Positions 18,512 to 28,431 are shown, numbered from the stretch's first letter. The stretch: DNA of 64,000 nucleotides from Polaribacter sp. WD7 (GCF_003335085.1 NZ_QPEJ01000018.1:868001-932000); one strand, 5' to 3'. Program-made: numbers and translations. Notes: generated by a model from the letters alone, not told the origin.

Positions 18512-21346
18512 ATGGAAAACACAAACTGGTTTCTTCAATTTTTAGGACGTTTACATCCACTATTGGTGCACTTTCCAATAGGTCTTTTGGTGGTTGCATT
18601 ATTGCTAGAATTTCTAACTATAGGAGGCAAACGAAAAGGTCTTAGAGAAGGCATCAACTGGATGGTTTATATAGGTGCAGGTTTTGCAATCTTTTCTGCA
18701 CTTTTTGGTTGGTTTCTAAAAACCCAAGATGACTATTCTGGAGATTTGGTAGACAATCATCAATATACAGGAATAGCCACTGCTATTTTGGGGTTAGTTA
18801 CAGCTATCATTTTAAAAAATAGTATAGAAAAGACGAAATTAAATTTAAAGGCATACCGATTTATGCTTTTTGCAACAGTTGTTTTGCTAACTATAGCAGG
18901 TCATTTGGGAGCTAATTTAACACATGGTGAAGATTATTTGACTGCAATTTTACCAGGGAATAAAGAGGTTTATAGTAATAAAGAATCAGGCGCATTACTC
19001 TCAGAATTAAAAGGAGCATCTGAATTGTCTGAATTACAAAAAGACAAACTGAGTTTAGAAGTAAGAGGTCTTTTTGCACACAAATGTTACCAATGTCATA
19101 GTGAAAATAAGCAAAAAGGAGAACTGATATTAGAACATAAAGAAGGCGTTTTTAAAGGCGGAAAATCAGGATTAGCAGTAGTAGCAGGCAAGCCAGAAGA
19201 AAGTGAAATTTACAAGCGTATTATTCTTCCAGCAGATAATAAAAAGGTAATGCCCACAAAAGGGAAATTGTTAACTGCAGATGAAATAGCCTTGGTAAAA
19301 CTTTGGATAACAGAAGGCGCACATTGGTCAGACCAAGCAGTTAAGGTGTTTCCAGAAGCACCTTTAGCTTTAATAACACCAAAATTGCCTTCAGTAACTA
19401 AAGAAGAACATCCTATTGACAAGTTAATTGATGCTTATTTTACTAAAAACAATGTAGATTGGCAAGAAGTTATAGACGATAGAACTTTTGTGAGGCGTAT
19501 TTATATGGACGTGATTGGTTTATTGCCAAATATTGATGAGGTTACTACTTTTCTTAATGATAAAAACGAAAATAAACGAGAAGTTTTAATAGATAAATTA
19601 TTAAATGACAATAAAAACTATACACAACACTGGCTTACATTTTGGAACGATTTATTACGAAACGATCACAGTAGTGCTGGAGGTAAAAGACCAATTACCA
19701 GTTGGCTTTATGCATCGTTAATAAGTAATAAGTCTTATGATGATATCGTAAGAGAATTGGTGAACCCTGTTAAAGGATCAGGAGGTTTTATTAGAGGTGT
19801 AGAATGGCGTGGTGTTGTAAATGCAAGTCAAAGAAAAGAAATGCAAGCCGCACAAAACATAGGACAGTCTTTAATGGGGGTAAATGTAAAATGTGCTTCT
19901 TGTCATAATAGCTTTATTAGTAATCTTACTTTAGACCAAGCCTATGGTTTTGCAACTATTTTTTCAGATTCTATTTTAGAATTAAATAGGTGCGATAAAC
20001 CTATTGGTAAAATGGCAAAACCTAATTTTTTATATCCAGAACTTGGAAGTGTAGAAGGTAAAACTGTAAAAGACCGTTTGTTAAAATTGTCTGAAGTTAT
20101 GGTGCAAAGAGAAAACGGTAGGCTATACCGCACTTTAGCGAATCGATTTTGGAGTAAATTAATGGGACGTGGAATTGTTATGCCATTAGATGAAATGGAT
20201 AACACACCTTGGGATGCTGAAGTCTTGGATTGGTTGGCAGCAGATTTTGTTGATAATGGTTCTGATTTAAAACATTTGATAAAACGAATTGTCACCTCAA
20301 AAGCCTATCAACAACCCATGATTAATTATGATAAAATTGAAGAAACCAAAGTAAATTATGTATTTAAAGGGCCTATATCACGTCGTTTAAGTGCAGAGCA
20401 ATTTTCTGATGCCGTAAGTCAAGTTGTTTCGCCTATGTATCCAGATGTTGCATTTAATCCTAATGGAGAAAATATTGATGCCAAACGCATATGGCATAAA
20501 GAAATTAAATTCAATAGAGTTGTGCTTCCAGAACCTGGGAAAAGATATTTTAGAAAGTCTTTTAACTTACAGTCTTTAAACGTAGAAAGTGCTAAAGTTT
20601 TAATTTCGGTAGATTACTCGTACCAACTTTTTATAAACGGACAAAAAGTTTTAGAAAATAACAACTGGAAAGAAGTTGGTAAAGTAGACATAAGCACTTA
20701 TTTAGTTGCTGGAAAAAATACAATTGCAGTAGTAGGAGAAAATGACGGTACTATTGCTAATCCGGCTGGGATTTTATTTGCTTTAAAAATAAAATTAGCT
20801 TCCGGAAAGGTTTTGCAAATCAACTCAGATACTACATGGAAAAGTGTAGATATTCTTCCTCAATCTAACTGGACAGCAATTCACTTTAATGATGCCAAGT
20901 GGTTAGAAGTTAGAGATTACGGAACACGTAACTTTAACAACTGGGGTAAGTTGCTCAATTTTACATTTAAAGATCAAGAAGAAAAATTTGCACGTGCTAG
21001 TTTGGTAAAACAACATCCTTTTATGAAAGCATTGGGGCGTCCTAGTAGAGAAATAGTAACTACCTCTAGAGAAGAACAAGCCACATTATTGCAAGCTTTA
21101 GAGTTAACTAACGGTGCGTTTTTTAATGGTGTTTTAGAAGAAGGAGCACAACTTTGGTTAGAAACATATGCAACAGATACCGATAAGATGACTAACGATT
21201 TGTATTTAAAAGCGTTAGGAAGGCATCCATCAAAAGTAGAAAAAGAAGTAATGCTCACCGTTTTAGGTGCAAATCCAGAAAAAGAGCAACTACAAGATAT
21301 ATTTTGGGCTGTTTTAATGTCACCAGAATTTCAATTTATTGATTAA
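18512..21346 (+). CDS. Membrane cytochrome: DUF2231, PSCyt1-type haem domain, DUF1549, jelly-roll insert, DUF1553 (copy 1)
   Basis: 944 residues. The first 150 form a DUF2231-type membrane domain with four likely helices (HPLLVHFPIGLLVVALLL, then VLLTIAGHLGANLTHGED). A planctomycete-type cytochrome c domain follows with haem motif CYQCH (C192, C195, H196). DUF1549 carries a second CxxCH, CASCHN (C461, C464, H465). Between DUF1549 and the C-terminal DUF1553 (RPSREIVTTSREEQATLLQ) sits a sandwich-like segment, about 675-790 (VLISVDYSYQLFINGQKV), like the sugar-binding jelly rolls of GH2/GH78. Predicted: cytoplasmic-membrane anchored, bulk in the periplasm, electron transfer possible; catalytic role unknown. 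Paired with a DUF1501 gene 36 bp downstream. Residues of about 8-285 are nearly identical to copy 2. Confidence 0.82.
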   Translation: MENTNWFLQFLGRLHPLLVHFPIGLLVVALLLEFLTIGGKRKGLREGINWMVYIGAGFAIFSALFGWFLKTQDDYSGDLVDNHQYTGIATAILGLVTAIILKNSIEKTKLNLKAYRFMLFATVVLLTIAGHLGANLTHGEDYLTAILPGNKEVYSNKESGALLSELKGASELSELQKDKLSLEVRGLFAHKCYQCHSENKQKGELILEHKEGVFKGGKSGLAVVAGKPEESEIYKRIILPADNKKVMPTKGKLLTADEIALVKLWITEGAHWSDQAVKVFPEAPLALITPKLPSVTKEEHPIDKLIDAYFTKNNVDWQEVIDDRTFVRRIYMDVIGLLPNIDEVTTFLNDKNENKREVLIDKLLNDNKNYTQHWLTFWNDLLRNDHSSAGGKRPITSWLYASLISNKSYDDIVRELVNPVKGSGGFIRGVEWRGVVNASQRKEMQAAQNIGQSLMGVNVKCASCHNSFISNLTLDQAYGFATIFSDSILELNRCDKPIGKMAKPNFLYPELGSVEGKTVKDRLLKLSEVMVQRENGRLYRTLANRFWSKLMGRGIVMPLDEMDNTPWDAEVLDWLAADFVDNGSDLKHLIKRIVTSKAYQQPMINYDKIEETKVNYVFKGPISRRLSAEQFSDAVSQVVSPMYPDVAFNPNGENIDAKRIWHKEIKFNRVVLPEPGKRYFRKSFNLQSLNVESAKVLISVDYSYQLFINGQKVLENNNWKEVGKVDISTYLVAGKNTIAVVGENDGTIANPAGILFALKIKLASGKVLQINSDTTWKSVDILPQSNWTAIHFNDAKWLEVRDYGTRNFNNWGKLLNFTFKDQEEKFARASLVKQHPFMKALGRPSREIVTTSREEQATLLQALELTNGAFFNGVLEEGAQLWLETYATDTDKMTNDLYLKALGRHPSKVEKEVMLTVLGANPEKEQLQDIFWAVLMSPEFQFID

Positions 21347-21382
21347 TTCTAAAATTAGTAATACGCTTTAAAAACAAAGAAA

Positions 21383-22831
21383 ATGGAAAAACAAAACTCA
21401 CGTAGAGAATTTTTAAAAAAAATGACTGCTGCAAGTATTGCGGCCTCTACAACTACTATTTCTATGTCAAGTTTTTTAAGTTCTTGTTCTCCAGAAGTAC
21501 AAAAAAGAGCAGCTACTGCAGATACTGTTATTTTACTTTGGATGGCTGGCGGAATGGCACATACAGAAACTTTTGATCCTAAGGCTTATGTGCCTTACGA
21601 AAAGGGTGTAGAAAGCAAACGTATTTTAAGCACTTTTACTAAAATACCAACAATAGTAGATGGTTTAGAGTTTTCTGAAGGATTGGAAGGCATTGGAAGT
21701 GTTATGGATAAAGGAGCTATAATTCGTTCTTATAAATCTGCAGATTTAGGGCATATTCTTCACACCAGACACCAATACCACTGGCATACTTGTTACGAGC
21801 CCCCACAATCCGTACAAGCACCACACATAGGCGCTTGGATTGCCAAAGAATTAGGGCCAGTAAATCCTGTAATTCCGCCTTTTATTTCTATTGGACAACG
21901 TTTTACGATGGGAGAAGCAGAAGAGTTAAAAGCCTTTCATTCAGCAGGTTTTTTGGGTACAGAATACGGGCCATTTTTAATTCCAGATCCATCAAGTGGT
22001 TTAGACAGTGTACGACCACCTAAAGGCATGTCTTTAAAACGATTTGAGTCGCGTTATAAGCTTTACCAAGAATTGGTGAATAAAAGCGAAATTATGGAAA
22101 AAGGTAGCAATTATCAGCGTCAATCCTTAATGCGTTCTATGGAGCAATCGTATCGCTTGTTAAATTCTCCTGAGGCTAAGGTTTTCGATTTATCACAAGA
22201 ACCAAAAGAAGTGTATGATACCTACAATACAGGTCGCTTTGGTTTGGGGTGTTTATTAGCAAAACGATTGGCAATGAATGGAGGAAGATTTATTAGTGTG
22301 TCTACAGAATACGAACCATTTTTAGGTTGGGATACTCATGAAAATGGACATATTAGGGCGAAAAATATGAAAGCACTAATAGACAGACCCGTTTCTCAAT
22401 TAATTAAAGATTTGGACGAAACAGGGCACTTAGATAAAACGCTAATTATACTAGCAAGCGAATTTAGTAGAGATGCTATTATGGAGGGAAGACCTGGAGA
22501 ACTTGTTAAAAATCAAGTAGACCAACCCGATATTATAGAAGATGAAAAGTATTATGGTATGCATCGTCATTTTACAGATGGTAGTTCAATTATAATGTGG
22601 GGTGGAGGTGTAGAAAAAGGATTGGTCTATGGTAAAACTGCAGACGAAAGACCTTGCTCTTCTATAGAAAAACCTGTGGTTATTGATCAAGTCCATCAAT
22701 CAGTGTATCATGCTTTGGGTATAGATACACAAACACACTACGAAATAGAAGGACGTCCATTTTATACTACACCAGACGGAAAAGGAAAACCAATTTTAGA
22801 TTTGTTTGGAAAATCAACTAAGATTTCTTAA
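21383..22831 (+). CDS. DUF1501 protein, Tat-exported lipoprotein (copy 1)
   Basis: 482 residues. Twin-arginine motif (SRREFLKK) and a lipobox (SFLSSC). DUF1501 belongs to the alkaline phosphatase/sulfatase-like fold group; visible motifs are ILLWMAGGMAHTETFDP, ILASEFSRD, YGMHRHFTDG and VIDQVHQSVYHALGID. The catalytic Cys-x-Pro-x-Arg of sulfatases is absent. In Planctomycetes these proteins are routinely encoded next to DUF1549/DUF1553 cytochromes, as here, implying a two-protein complex of unknown activity outside the cytoplasmic membrane. Copy 2 at 25786-27246 is clearly paralogous. Confidence 0.85.
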   Translation: MEKQNSRREFLKKMTAASIAASTTTISMSSFLSSCSPEVQKRAATADTVILLWMAGGMAHTETFDPKAYVPYEKGVESKRILSTFTKIPTIVDGLEFSEGLEGIGSVMDKGAIIRSYKSADLGHILHTRHQYHWHTCYEPPQSVQAPHIGAWIAKELGPVNPVIPPFISIGQRFTMGEAEELKAFHSAGFLGTEYGPFLIPDPSSGLDSVRPPKGMSLKRFESRYKLYQELVNKSEIMEKGSNYQRQSLMRSMEQSYRLLNSPEAKVFDLSQEPKEVYDTYNTGRFGLGCLLAKRLAMNGGRFISVSTEYEPFLGWDTHENGHIRAKNMKALIDRPVSQLIKDLDETGHLDKTLIILASEFSRDAIMEGRPGELVKNQVDQPDIIEDEKYYGMHRHFTDGSSIIMWGGGVEKGLVYGKTADERPCSSIEKPVVIDQVHQSVYHALGIDTQTHYEIEGRPFYTTPDGKGKPILDLFGKSTKIS

Positions 22832-22851
22832 TCGAATTCTTGTTGAAATTA

Positions 22852-22896
22852 CGAGACACTACAGGATGAATAAAAAAATAGAATAAAATAGATTTA
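22852..22896 (+). promoter_or_regulatory. PUL operator plus -7 box, site 6
   Basis: CGAGACACTACAGGAT at 22852-22867 and box TAGATTTA at 22889-22896 (offset 37 bp), 62 bp before the ATG at 22930. Confidence 0.68.
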
Positions 22897-22929
22897 CTGT
22901 TCATTTTTAAGGATATTTTTTAAAATTAT

Positions 22930-25767
22930 ATGGATACTTCAAATTGGATATTACAATTTTTAGGACGATTACATCCACTATTGGTACACTTTCCAATAGG
23001 TCTTTTGGTGGTTGCATTATTGCTAGAATTTCTAACTATAGGAGGCAAACGAAAAGGACTTAGAGAAGGCATCAACTGGATGGTTTATATAGGCGCAGGT
23101 TTTGCAATCTTTTCTGCACTTTTTGGTTGGTTTCTAAAAACCCAAGATGACTATTCTGGAAATTTGGTAGACAACCACCAATATACAGGAATAGCCACTG
23201 CTATTTTGGGGTTAGTTACAGCCATCATTTTAAAAAATAGTATAAAAAAGGCGAAATTAAATTTAAAAGCATACCGATTTATGCTTTTTACAACGGTTAT
23301 TTTGCTAACTATAGCAGGTCATTTGGGAGCTAATTTAACACATGGTGAAGATTATTTGACTGCAATTTTACCAGGGAATAAAGAGGTTTATAGTAATAAA
23401 GAATCAGGAGCATTACTCTCAGAATTAAAAGGAGCATCTGAATTGTCTGAATTACAAAAGGACAAACTGAGTTTAGAAGTAAGAGGCCTTTTTGCACACA
23501 AATGTTACCAATGTCATAGTGAAAACAAGCAAAAAGGAGAACTGATACTAGAACATAAAGAAGGCGTTTTTAAAGGCGGAAAATCAGGATTAGCAGTAGT
23601 AGCAGGCAAACCAGAAGAAAGTGAAATATACAAGCGTATTATTCTTCCAGCAGATAATAAAAAGGTAATGCCCACAAAAGGGAAATTGCTAACTGCAGAT
23701 GAAATAGCCTTGGTAAAACTTTGGATAACAGAAGGCGCACATTGGTCAGACCAAGCAGTTAAGGTCTTTCCAGAAGCTCCTTTAAAATTGGTAAAACCAG
23801 AATTACCAAAGGTTACAGAACAAACGCATCCTATAGATAAAATTGTAAGTACTTATTTTGATAAAAATAATGTTGCTTGGCAATCTTTAGTTGAAGATAG
23901 AAAATTTATTAAAAGAGCTTATTTAGATATAGTTGGTTTATTGCCATCACCAGAAGCTATAACAACTTTTGTTAACGATAGCAATCCTAAGAAAAGAGAA
24001 TTGTTGATAGATGAATTACTAAACGATTCAGAAAATTATACACAGCATTGGTTAAGTTTTTGGAATGATTTGTTACGAAATGATTACAGCGGAACAGGCT
24101 TTATTACAAAAGGAAGATTTCAAATTACAAAGTGGTTATACAACTCATTAAAAAACAATAAATCTTATGACCAAATGGTTAGTCAGTTAATGAATCCTGA
24201 TAAAAGTTCAGAAGGATTTATTAGGGGAATCAAATGGAGAGGTGTTGTAAATTCGAGTCAATCAACAGAAATGCAAGCCGCACAAAACATAGGGCAGTCT
24301 TTAATGGGGGTAAATGTAAAATGTGCCTCTTGCCATAACAGTTTTGTTAGTAATTTAACTTTAGATCAAGCTTACGGATTTGCATCTATTTTTGCTGATG
24401 AGCCATTAGAATTAAACAGATGCGACAAGCCAATAGGTAAAATAGCAAAAGTTAATTTCTTGTATCCAGAATTGGGTAGTGTAGCAGGAAAAACATTAAA
24501 AGAACGTTTGTTAAAATTATCTGAAGTGATGATTAATAAAGAAAATGGACGTTTGTATAGAACCATTACCAACCGTGTTTGGGAGCGTTTGATAGGTAGA
24601 GGTATTATTGAACCTGTAGATGAAATGGACAATACACCATGGAATGCAGAATTGTTAGATTGGATAGCCGCAGATTTTATAGATTCTGGTACAGATTTAA
24701 AACATCTGATAAAACGAATCATGACGTCTAAAGCGTACCAAATGCCAACAGTAAATTATAAAAAACAGGAAGATTTAAAAAAAGACTATGTGTTTAAAGG
24801 TCCTGTTTTAAGACGTTTGAGTGCAGAACAATTTTCAGATGCTATTAGTCAGGTTGTTGCGCCAGTTTATCAAGCAGTTGCTTTCAACCCTAATGAAGAA
24901 AAAATGCCAGCACAACGCATTTGGCATCATGAGAAAGATTTAACAAATACAGTGTTGCCATTACCAGGTAAACGCTATTTTAGAAAAGTATTTCAGCTTT
25001 CTAAAAAGACTATAAAAAATGCTTCAGTATTAATTTCTGTAGATGATGCTTACTCACTTTTTATCAATGGTAAAAAAGTTGGAGAAGGAAATGATTGGAC
25101 GAAAGTAGGGAAATACGATGTAACACATTTGTTACATAAAGGAGATAATATTATCGCTGTAGAAGGAAATAATATTGGTAAAATAGACAATCCTGCCAGT
25201 ATTTTATTCGCCATGAAAGTTGTTTTTACTGATGGCAAATCATTCAAATTATATTCTAACGAAACGTGGAAAAGTACAGATAGAACACCTAATAAAAATT
25301 GGATCAATTTAAATTTTGATACTAAAAAATGGAAAAAAGTCAAGAATTATGGAAATAGCAATTGGGCTAAATTATTAGACTTTACATTTAAAGAGCACGA
25401 AAAAACATTTGCTAGAGCAAGTTTGGTAAAACAACATTCTTTCTTAAAAGCTTTGGGGAGACCAAATAGAGAAATTGTAGTTTCTAAAAGAGAAGAACAG
25501 GCTACTTTATTACAAGCATTAGAACTAACAAATGGAGCATATTTTAATGGAGTTTTAGAAAAAGGAGCAGAAAAATGGTTAGAGAAATATGGTACAGATA
25601 GTGGTGTAATTGTAGATACCTTATATCAGAAGTTATTAGGTAGGCACCCTTCATCTGATGAGCAAAAGATTTTAATAGCTTCTTTAGGTAATCAGCCTAA
25701 TGCAGAACAACTGCAAGATGTAATTTGGTCGGTTTTAATTTCTCCAGAATTTCAATTTATTAACTAA
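22930..25767 (+). CDS. Membrane cytochrome: DUF2231, PSCyt1-type haem domain, DUF1549, jelly-roll insert, DUF1553 (copy 2)
   Basis: 945 residues with the same order as copy 1: membrane domain, haem motif CYQCH (C192), second CASCHN (C465, C468, H469), a jelly-roll-like insert (VLISVDDAYSLFINGKKV) and DUF1553 (RPNREIVVSKREEQATLLQ). Up to about residue 285 the DNA is almost identical to copy 1, including synonymous sites. Beyond that, protein identity falls to roughly half. This sharp boundary points to gene conversion or a recent partial duplication. The DUF1501 partner starts 18 bp downstream. Function unknown; a redox step on a glycan is a hypothesis. Confidence 0.82.
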   Translation: MDTSNWILQFLGRLHPLLVHFPIGLLVVALLLEFLTIGGKRKGLREGINWMVYIGAGFAIFSALFGWFLKTQDDYSGNLVDNHQYTGIATAILGLVTAIILKNSIKKAKLNLKAYRFMLFTTVILLTIAGHLGANLTHGEDYLTAILPGNKEVYSNKESGALLSELKGASELSELQKDKLSLEVRGLFAHKCYQCHSENKQKGELILEHKEGVFKGGKSGLAVVAGKPEESEIYKRIILPADNKKVMPTKGKLLTADEIALVKLWITEGAHWSDQAVKVFPEAPLKLVKPELPKVTEQTHPIDKIVSTYFDKNNVAWQSLVEDRKFIKRAYLDIVGLLPSPEAITTFVNDSNPKKRELLIDELLNDSENYTQHWLSFWNDLLRNDYSGTGFITKGRFQITKWLYNSLKNNKSYDQMVSQLMNPDKSSEGFIRGIKWRGVVNSSQSTEMQAAQNIGQSLMGVNVKCASCHNSFVSNLTLDQAYGFASIFADEPLELNRCDKPIGKIAKVNFLYPELGSVAGKTLKERLLKLSEVMINKENGRLYRTITNRVWERLIGRGIIEPVDEMDNTPWNAELLDWIAADFIDSGTDLKHLIKRIMTSKAYQMPTVNYKKQEDLKKDYVFKGPVLRRLSAEQFSDAISQVVAPVYQAVAFNPNEEKMPAQRIWHHEKDLTNTVLPLPGKRYFRKVFQLSKKTIKNASVLISVDDAYSLFINGKKVGEGNDWTKVGKYDVTHLLHKGDNIIAVEGNNIGKIDNPASILFAMKVVFTDGKSFKLYSNETWKSTDRTPNKNWINLNFDTKKWKKVKNYGNSNWAKLLDFTFKEHEKTFARASLVKQHSFLKALGRPNREIVVSKREEQATLLQALELTNGAYFNGVLEKGAEKWLEKYGTDSGVIVDTLYQKLLGRHPSSDEQKILIASLGNQPNAEQLQDVIWSVLISPEFQFIN

Positions 25768-25785
25768 AAGAATTCCTCTTAAGTT

Positions 25786-27246
25786 ATGAAAGATAAAAAT
25801 ATTAAAATGAGGTCTCGTAGAGATTTTATCAAAAAAATGACAGCAGCAAGTATTGCTGCGTCTACAACTACCATTCCTGTAGCAAGTTTTTTAAGTTCTT
25901 GTTCTACCGAAGTGCAAAAAATGGCAGCGTCTGCAGATAGTGTTATTTTACTATGGATGGCAGGAGGAATGGCACATACAGAAACCTTTGATCCAAAAAA
26001 ATATGCGCCTTTTGAAAAAGGATTAGAAACTAACAGTGTGTTAAGTACATTTCCAAAACACCCAACAGCGGTAGATGGTTTAGAATTTTCTGAAGGTTTA
26101 CAATCTATTGGAAATGTAATGGATAAAGGAGCTATTATTAGGTCATACAAAGCAGCAGATTTAGGATTTATACTACATACAAGACACCAATTTCATTGGC
26201 ATACATGTTACGAACCACCACAATCTGTACAAGCGCCTCATATTGGCGCGTGGATCGCCAAAGAATTAGGACCTGCAAATCCTGTAATACCTCCATTTAT
26301 TTCTATTGGGCAACGTTTTACAATGGGAGAAGCAGAAGAATTAAAGGCGTTTCATACAGCTGGTTTTTTAGGTAGCGAATATGGTCCGTTTTTAATTCCA
26401 GATCCTTCAGAAGGTTTAGACAGTGTTCGCCCTCCAAAAGGAATGTCTTTAAAACGATTTGAAGCGCGCTATAAACTGTACAAAGAATTGGCTAACAAGA
26501 GCGAAGTAATGGAGCAAGCAAGCGATTACCAAAGAGAATCGTTAATGCGTTCTATGGAGCAGTCGTATCGACTTTTGAATTCTCCAGAAGCTAAAGTGTT
26601 TGATTTGTCTTTAGAGCCAAAAGAAAAATACAATATATACAATACAGGTCGTTTTGGATTAGGTTGTTTACTAGCAAAACGTTTGGCACAAAATGGAGGA
26701 AGATTTATTTCTGTATCTACAGAGTATGAACCATTTTTAGGATGGGATACGCATGCGAACGGGCATACTAGAGTAAAACAAATGAAAAAACTTATAGATA
26801 GACCTGTTGCGCAATTAATTAAAGATTTAGATGAATCTGGTCATTTAGATAGAACCTTGGTTATTTTGGCAAGTGAGTTTAGTAGAGATGCTATTATGGA
26901 AGGTAGACCAGGGGAAGAAGTAAGAGATCAGGCCAGAAGACAACCAGATAAAATTGAGCATATTAGACATTATGGAATGCACCGTCATTTTACGGATGGA
27001 GGCTCTATTTTACTATGGGGTGGAGGCGTAAAAAAAGGGTTGGTTTATGGTAAAACTGCAGATGAAAGACCTTGTGTTTCTATAGAAAAACCAGTAGTTA
27101 TCGATCAAGTACATCAATCTATTTATCATGCTTTGGGTATCGATTCTCAAACACATTATAACGTAGAAAGTAGACCTTTTTATACCACTCCAGATGGAAA
27201 AGGAAAACCAATATTAGACCTTTTTGGAAAAGAAATGAAAGCTTAA
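25786..27246 (+). CDS. DUF1501 protein, Tat-exported lipoprotein (copy 2)
   Basis: 486 residues. The start at 25786 puts seven residues before MRSRRDFIKKM; an alternative ATG at 25807 would give a tighter Tat signal. Lipobox FLSSC. It shares ILLWMAGGMAHTETFDP, ILASEFSRD, MHRHFTDG and VIDQVHQS with copy 1 and has no sulfatase-type catalytic Cys. It follows its cytochrome partner by 18 bp and precedes the beta-propeller gene by 12 bp, so all three are probably co-transcribed and act in one complex or pathway. Confidence 0.85.
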   Translation: MKDKNIKMRSRRDFIKKMTAASIAASTTTIPVASFLSSCSTEVQKMAASADSVILLWMAGGMAHTETFDPKKYAPFEKGLETNSVLSTFPKHPTAVDGLEFSEGLQSIGNVMDKGAIIRSYKAADLGFILHTRHQFHWHTCYEPPQSVQAPHIGAWIAKELGPANPVIPPFISIGQRFTMGEAEELKAFHTAGFLGSEYGPFLIPDPSEGLDSVRPPKGMSLKRFEARYKLYKELANKSEVMEQASDYQRESLMRSMEQSYRLLNSPEAKVFDLSLEPKEKYNIYNTGRFGLGCLLAKRLAQNGGRFISVSTEYEPFLGWDTHANGHTRVKQMKKLIDRPVAQLIKDLDESGHLDRTLVILASEFSRDAIMEGRPGEEVRDQARRQPDKIEHIRHYGMHRHFTDGGSILLWGGGVKKGLVYGKTADERPCVSIEKPVVIDQVHQSIYHALGIDSQTHYNVESRPFYTTPDGKGKPILDLFGKEMKA

Positions 27247-27258
27247 AAACAAAAAAGA

Positions 27259-28344
27259 ATGAATCGTAAACAATTTTTAGGAAATACAGTTAAAGCAGCA
27301 GCAGGTATTTTAGTTACACCACATTTTAATATATTAAAATCGAAACCTAAAATGTACGATACTATTATTGGACATGGAAATTTTAAGTACAAAGTACATA
27401 AATCTTGGGGAGATTTAGACAGAGCAAAAACACCTGTTAAAAACTGCCACGAAATGGTAATGGACTCTAAAGGTCGTTTAATTGTTGTTGGAGATAACAC
27501 TAAAAATAATATTTTAATTTATGATAAGTCTGGTAAATTATTAGATTCTTGGGGTATTCGTTACAAAGGCGGACACGGTTTGTCTTTATGGAATGATGGC
27601 TCTGAAGATTTCTTATTTATCTGCGATTCAAAAGGAAAAAGTCTGATAAAAACAACCACTGACGGAAGAGAGCTAATGATTATTGGACATCCTTCTCAAT
27701 ACGGGGCTTACGAGAAAAAGGATAAATTTAACCCTACGGAAAGTGCTATTGGTCCTAATGGAGATATCTATATTGCAGATGGTTATGGATCAAATTACAT
27801 CTTACAGTTTACAAAAGACGGGGAGTTTATTAGAAAAATAGGTGAAGGAAGGGGTACAGGTCAAAATCAATTCCAAACTGCTCATGGTGTTTGTATAGAC
27901 TATAGAGGGAAAGGAGAACCAACTTTATTAATAACATCTAGAGCAACAAATTGTTTCAAACGTTTTACGTTAGATGGTAAGTATATAGAGCAAATAGATT
28001 TACCAGGAGCGTTTGTCTGTCGTCCTGTAATTCATAATGAGAACTTATATTCCGGAGTTTGTTGGTCCTCAGATATCGATTATGTAGAAGGTGATAAAAA
28101 TACACATCCTTTTAATATCAACCCTAAATCAGGTTTTGTAACTATTTTAGATGATAAGGGAAAAGTTGTTTCTAATCCTGGAGGTACAAAACCAACATAC
28201 AAAAAAGGAAAATTGCAACGTATGGTTCAAGAAAAACCAATTTTTCGTCATTGCCACGATGTGTGTGTTGATAACGATGAAAATTTATACGTGTGCCAAT
28301 GGAACGCAAATAAGGCGTATCCTATTAAACTTGAAAGAGTTTAA
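27259..28344 (+). CDS. NHL-type beta-propeller protein, exported
   Basis: 361 residues. The N-terminus (NRKQFLGNTVKAAAG) resembles a Tat signal with RK in place of RR. The body shows NHL-like blades: NCHEMVMDSKGRLIVVGD, GPNGDIYIADGYG, TAHGVCIDYRGKG and HCHDVCVDNDENLYV, consistent with a six-bladed propeller. Proteins of this type may bind ligands or act as lyases or lactonases; no activity is evident. Its place directly behind the DUF1501 gene makes it a likely third partner of the cytochrome module. Copy 1 of the module has no such gene. Confidence 0.7.
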   Translation: MNRKQFLGNTVKAAAGILVTPHFNILKSKPKMYDTIIGHGNFKYKVHKSWGDLDRAKTPVKNCHEMVMDSKGRLIVVGDNTKNNILIYDKSGKLLDSWGIRYKGGHGLSLWNDGSEDFLFICDSKGKSLIKTTTDGRELMIIGHPSQYGAYEKKDKFNPTESAIGPNGDIYIADGYGSNYILQFTKDGEFIRKIGEGRGTGQNQFQTAHGVCIDYRGKGEPTLLITSRATNCFKRFTLDGKYIEQIDLPGAFVCRPVIHNENLYSGVCWSSDIDYVEGDKNTHPFNINPKSGFVTILDDKGKVVSNPGGTKPTYKKGKLQRMVQEKPIFRHCHDVCVDNDENLYVCQWNANKAYPIKLERV

Positions 28345-28431
28345 ATTTCAAATTAAAAATAAACAAAACTAAATTAGTAAATAAGAAAACTTTAGATAAC
28401 TTACTAGGGTATTACAATAAACATCCTTAAA

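Noticed and set aside
21383..27246. Counting the DUF1501 proteins as sulfatases
   Set aside because: They share a fold group with sulfatases but lack the Cys/Ser-x-Pro-x-Arg motif needed for formylglycine.
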